From the NCBI GenBank assembly GCA_944387745.1, contig CALXGD010000161.1:1-7114 (forward strand): DNA of 7,114 bases, in the 5' to 3' direction. The stretch comes from an uncultured Oscillospiraceae bacterium. Lineage in GTDB: Bacteria; Bacillota_A; Clostridia; Oscillospirales; Oscillospiraceae. Shown here piece after piece: positions 5,493 to 7,114 of the stretch (position 1 is its first letter; each line of letters begins with the position of its first letter). Below the pieces are notes generated by a model, which saw nothing but the letters and a program-made list of their open reading frames with translations, had not been told where the DNA came from and did not search any database. The position numbers were made by a program, and so were the translations under genes.

Positions 5493-5858
5493 TCACTCCT
5501 TCTCCATCTGCTGGACCAGCTCCAGAATTTTTCGGGCCTGGCTCTCCAGCTCTGGGTCGTCATAGCGGGCGCTGAGCGTTAAAATCTGCTGAGCGGCGGC
5601 CTCCATCTCCTGGAACTGTTTCTGCATGGCGTGGAATCGTTTAATGAGGCCCGTCTTGTCCTCCAAGTCGGTGAGGATGGCCTCCGCCCGGACAATCACA
5701 TCCCGGACACCCTGGCGGGTGATGCCGTAGTTCTCAGCGATCTCTGCCAGGGACAGGTCCTCGTTGTAATAGAGGTCATAGAATTCCTTTTGCCGGTCTG
5801 TGAGCACATCTCCGTAAAAATCAAAGAGAAGGGCCATTCGGTATGCCTGGCTTTTCAT
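5493..5858 (-). CDS. ylxM: YlxM-family helix-turn-helix protein (UPF0122), SRP-associated
   Basis: This 121-residue protein resembles sigma-70 region 4: an N-terminal segment (AYRMALLFDFYGDVLTDRQKEFYDLYYNEDLS) followed by a helix-turn-helix at about 36-57 (LAEIAENYGITRQGVRDVIVRAE) and a coiled C-terminus rich in Gln/Glu. The family is encoded directly before ffh in many Firmicutes; an effect on SRP activity has been described in Streptococcus. I choose the ATG at 5858 because AAGGGGG lies 8 nt upstream and the family begins here. The open frame runs to 5987, but that extension overlaps the promoter and leader and is not protein. It is the first gene of the operon. Confidence 0.93.
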   Translation of the reverse strand: MKSQAYRMALLFDFYGDVLTDRQKEFYDLYYNEDLSLAEIAENYGITRQGVRDVIVRAEAILTDLEDKTGLIKRFHAMQKQFQEMEAAAQQILTLSARYDDPELESQARKILELVQQMEKE

Positions 5859-5882
5859 ATTCCATGCCCCCTTCCACAGGAA

Positions 5883-5904
5883 TGTAAAGCGATAAAACTT
5901 TACA
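5883..5904 (-). promoter_or_regulatory. Inverted repeat at the 5' end of the ylxM-ffh transcript
   Basis: TGTAAAG (5883-5889) and CTTTACA (5898-5904) are perfect 7-bp arms with an 8-nt A-rich spacer. The outer arm begins 7 nt after the -10 box, right at the predicted transcription start, so this could be an operator or a 5'-end mRNA hairpin. I do not recognise the motif as a specific regulator's site. Confidence 0.5.
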
Positions 5905-5910
5905 AACGGA

Positions 5911-5939
5911 ATCATATCACATTTTCTGTCGTTTGTCAA
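5911..5939 (-). promoter_or_regulatory. Sigma-A promoter of the ylxM-ffh-rpsP-khpA-rimM operon
   Basis: Read on the - strand, TTGACA (5939-5934) and TATGAT (5916-5911) are spaced by exactly 17 nt, with TGA before the -10 (an extended -10). Transcription should begin near 5904, about 46 nt before the ylxM start codon. Confidence 0.87.
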
Positions 5940-6043
5940 TCTGAATTTGCCGGGGTTCCGGCGGAGGCTTTTGGTATATTCCACCATGGGCAGGGGAAAA
6001 TGAGGGGGGAGGCAAAAGAAACCCCTTTCTCAGGAAGTAAAAA

Positions 6044-6072
6044 TTGATTCTTATAGGAAAGAATGGTATAAT
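6044..6072 (+). promoter_or_regulatory. Sigma-A promoter of the M16/YfmF-like gene
   Basis: TTGATT (6044-6049) and a perfect TATAAT (6067-6072) are separated by 17 nt, with TGG directly before the -10 (an extended -10). The predicted start is near 6079, giving a leader of about 45 nt. The promoter diverges from the ylxM promoter. The two -35 boxes are 104 nt apart, and that stretch holds only a small GCCGG/CCGGC hairpin (5949-5962). Confidence 0.87.
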
Positions 6073-6123
6073 ATTTTTCATCAACTTTGCGTTGGGACAG
6101 AGATCCCAAGGAAAGGAAGCCCC

Positions 6124-7114
6124 ATGGAAGAATTACGGCGGGAGCTGTTCCCGGGGGTGTGGCTGCGCACAGTGCATACCCAAAAGTTTAAAAGTACCTA
6201 CCTGTCCCTCACCCTGCTGGCCCCCCTTCAGGGGGAGACGGCCGCGGCCAATGCTCTGGTGCCTATGGTGCTCCGCCGGGGCACAGCCGATCACCCGGAC
6301 CTGGAGAGCTTGTCTGCCGCCTTGGACCGGCTGTACGGCGGAGTCATTAGCCCGCTGGTACGCAAAAAGGGGGAGACCCAGTGTGTAGGTTTTGCTGCCA
6401 GCTTCCTGGATGACGCCTACACGTTGGAGGGGGAGCCGGTATTGGAGGGGGCGGCTGCCCTGTTGGGGGAGCTGTTGCTCCGCCCCAGGACTCAGGATGG
6501 GAGATTCTGCCCCGATTATGTGTCCGGAGAGCGGGAAAACTTAAAAAACCGGATTCGAGCCCAGATGAATGACAAGCGCAGCTATGTCCTCGCCCGCCTC
6601 ACCCAGCTCATGTGCCAGGGGGAGGCCTTTGGAGTGGACAAGCTGGGGGATGAGGAGAGTGCGGACGCGGTCACGCCGGAGAGCCTGTGGCAGAGGTATC
6701 AGGATCTACTGTCCACAGCGCAGGTGGAGCTCTACTGCTGCGGCTCCGCCCAGCCGGAGCGGGTGGAGGCGGCCTTCCGCGCCGCCCTGAGGGATCTGCC
6801 CCAGCGGGAGGACCGGCTGACGCCGGACTGTGAGATCCGTCTCCACGCCACCCCGGAGCCGGCGGTCAGGGAGGAGCGGATGGACGTGACTCAGGGCAAG
6901 CTGGCTCTGGGCTTTCGCACCGGCGGTGTCACCTGCTGGGAGGAGGATTACCCCGCCCTGGTGCTGTGCAACGCGGTCTTTGGGGCCACCCCTCTGTCCA
7001 AGCTCTTTCTGAATGTGCGGGAGAAGTTGTCTCTGTGCTACTACGCCAGCTCCACCTTGGAGAAGATGAAGGGCCTGCTGCTGGTCTCCTCGGGCATCGA
7101 GTTTGACAAGTACC
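6124..7114 (+). CDS. yfmF: M16-family (insulinase-like) protein, YfmF type, N-terminal part
   Basis: The frame is open from ATG 6124 to the window end (330 complete codons, no stop). The start follows AAAGGAAG at 6112-6119. The protein begins ELFPGVWLRTVHTQKFKSTYLSL and has the M16 fold pattern: a region corresponding to the active-site helix at about 50-75 (RRGTADHPDLESLSAALDRLYGG), and the later C-terminal M16 motif SKLFLNVREKLSLCYYASS (292-310), containing the Arg/Tyr pair of that domain. The zinc-binding HxxEH motif is absent from the helix region, as in YfmF/AlbF-like members, which normally act with an HxxEH-bearing partner (YfmH) encoded next. In Bacillus, yfmF-related genes have been linked to EF-P modification and AlbF to bacteriocin maturation; the role here is inferred from the family only. 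No signal peptide or membrane helix is visible, so it is probably cytoplasmic. Confidence 0.82.
   Translation, partial: MEELRRELFPGVWLRTVHTQKFKSTYLSLTLLAPLQGETAAANALVPMVLRRGTADHPDLESLSAALDRLYGGVISPLVRKKGETQCVGFAASFLDDAYTLEGEPVLEGAAALLGELLLRPRTQDGRFCPDYVSGERENLKNRIRAQMNDKRSYVLARLTQLMCQGEAFGVDKLGDEESADAVTPESLWQRYQDLLSTAQVELYCCGSAQPERVEAAFRAALRDLPQREDRLTPDCEIRLHATPEPAVREERMDVTQGKLALGFRTGGVTCWEEDYPALVLCNAVFGATPLSKLFLNVREKLSLCYYASSTLEKMKGLLLVSSGIEFDKY

Noticed and set aside
5859..5987. 43-residue N-terminal extension of YlxM in the open frame
   Set aside because: The operon promoter and its predicted start lie inside this stretch, and a good ribosome binding site precedes the internal ATG at 5858.
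6044..6388. 114-codon + strand open frame at the start of the M16 gene
   Set aside because: It begins within the promoter and runs in a different frame from the long open frame that has clear M16 similarity.

Overview
The window looks like GC-rich chromosomal DNA of an anaerobic, amino-acid-fermenting Clostridia species. An Oscillospiraceae-type gut bacterium (Flavonifractor or Oscillibacter relatives) is my inference from gene content and composition, not something proven here. All genes read as intact, apart from the two cut by the window edges. I see no mobile element, CRISPR array, tRNA or rRNA.

Left part, + strand (1-2919): the 3' end of a 2-hydroxyacyl-CoA dehydratase subunit, probably HgdB, is followed by three membrane-decarboxylase genes. 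These are a biotin carrier with an Ala-Pro linker (GcdC type), a fusion of the membrane-anchoring delta subunit to a second biotin carrier, and the Na+-pumping beta subunit (GcdB/OadB family). Together they fit the hydroxyglutarate route of glutamate fermentation. The dehydratase makes glutaconyl-CoA, and the biotin-dependent decarboxylase converts it to crotonyl-CoA while exporting Na+. The carboxyltransferase alpha subunit (GcdA) is not in the window. The three gcd genes have their own sigma-A promoter (401-430) and a structured leader of about 117 nt. They end at a terminator that works on both strands (2882-2919).

Middle part, - strand (5939 down to 2882): a housekeeping translation and protein-targeting operon, ylxM-ffh-rpsP-khpA-rimM, covering signal recognition particle, ribosomal protein S16, a KH RNA-binding protein and the 16S maturation factor. 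It starts from a near-consensus promoter (5911-5939) with an inverted repeat at the start of the transcript. A Rho-independent terminator sits inside the operon between khpA and rimM. The trmD-rplS pair that commonly follows rimM in Firmicutes is absent: the operon stops at the shared terminator facing gcdB.

Right part, + strand (6044-7114): a divergent near-consensus promoter drives an M16-family (YfmF-like) protein that runs off the window. Its N-terminal region has no HxxEH zinc motif, so it is probably the non-catalytic partner of a pair.

The points most worth a second look are the delta-gamma fusion beside a nearly identical separate biotin carrier, the structured gcd leader, and the terminator separating rimM from the rest of its operon.
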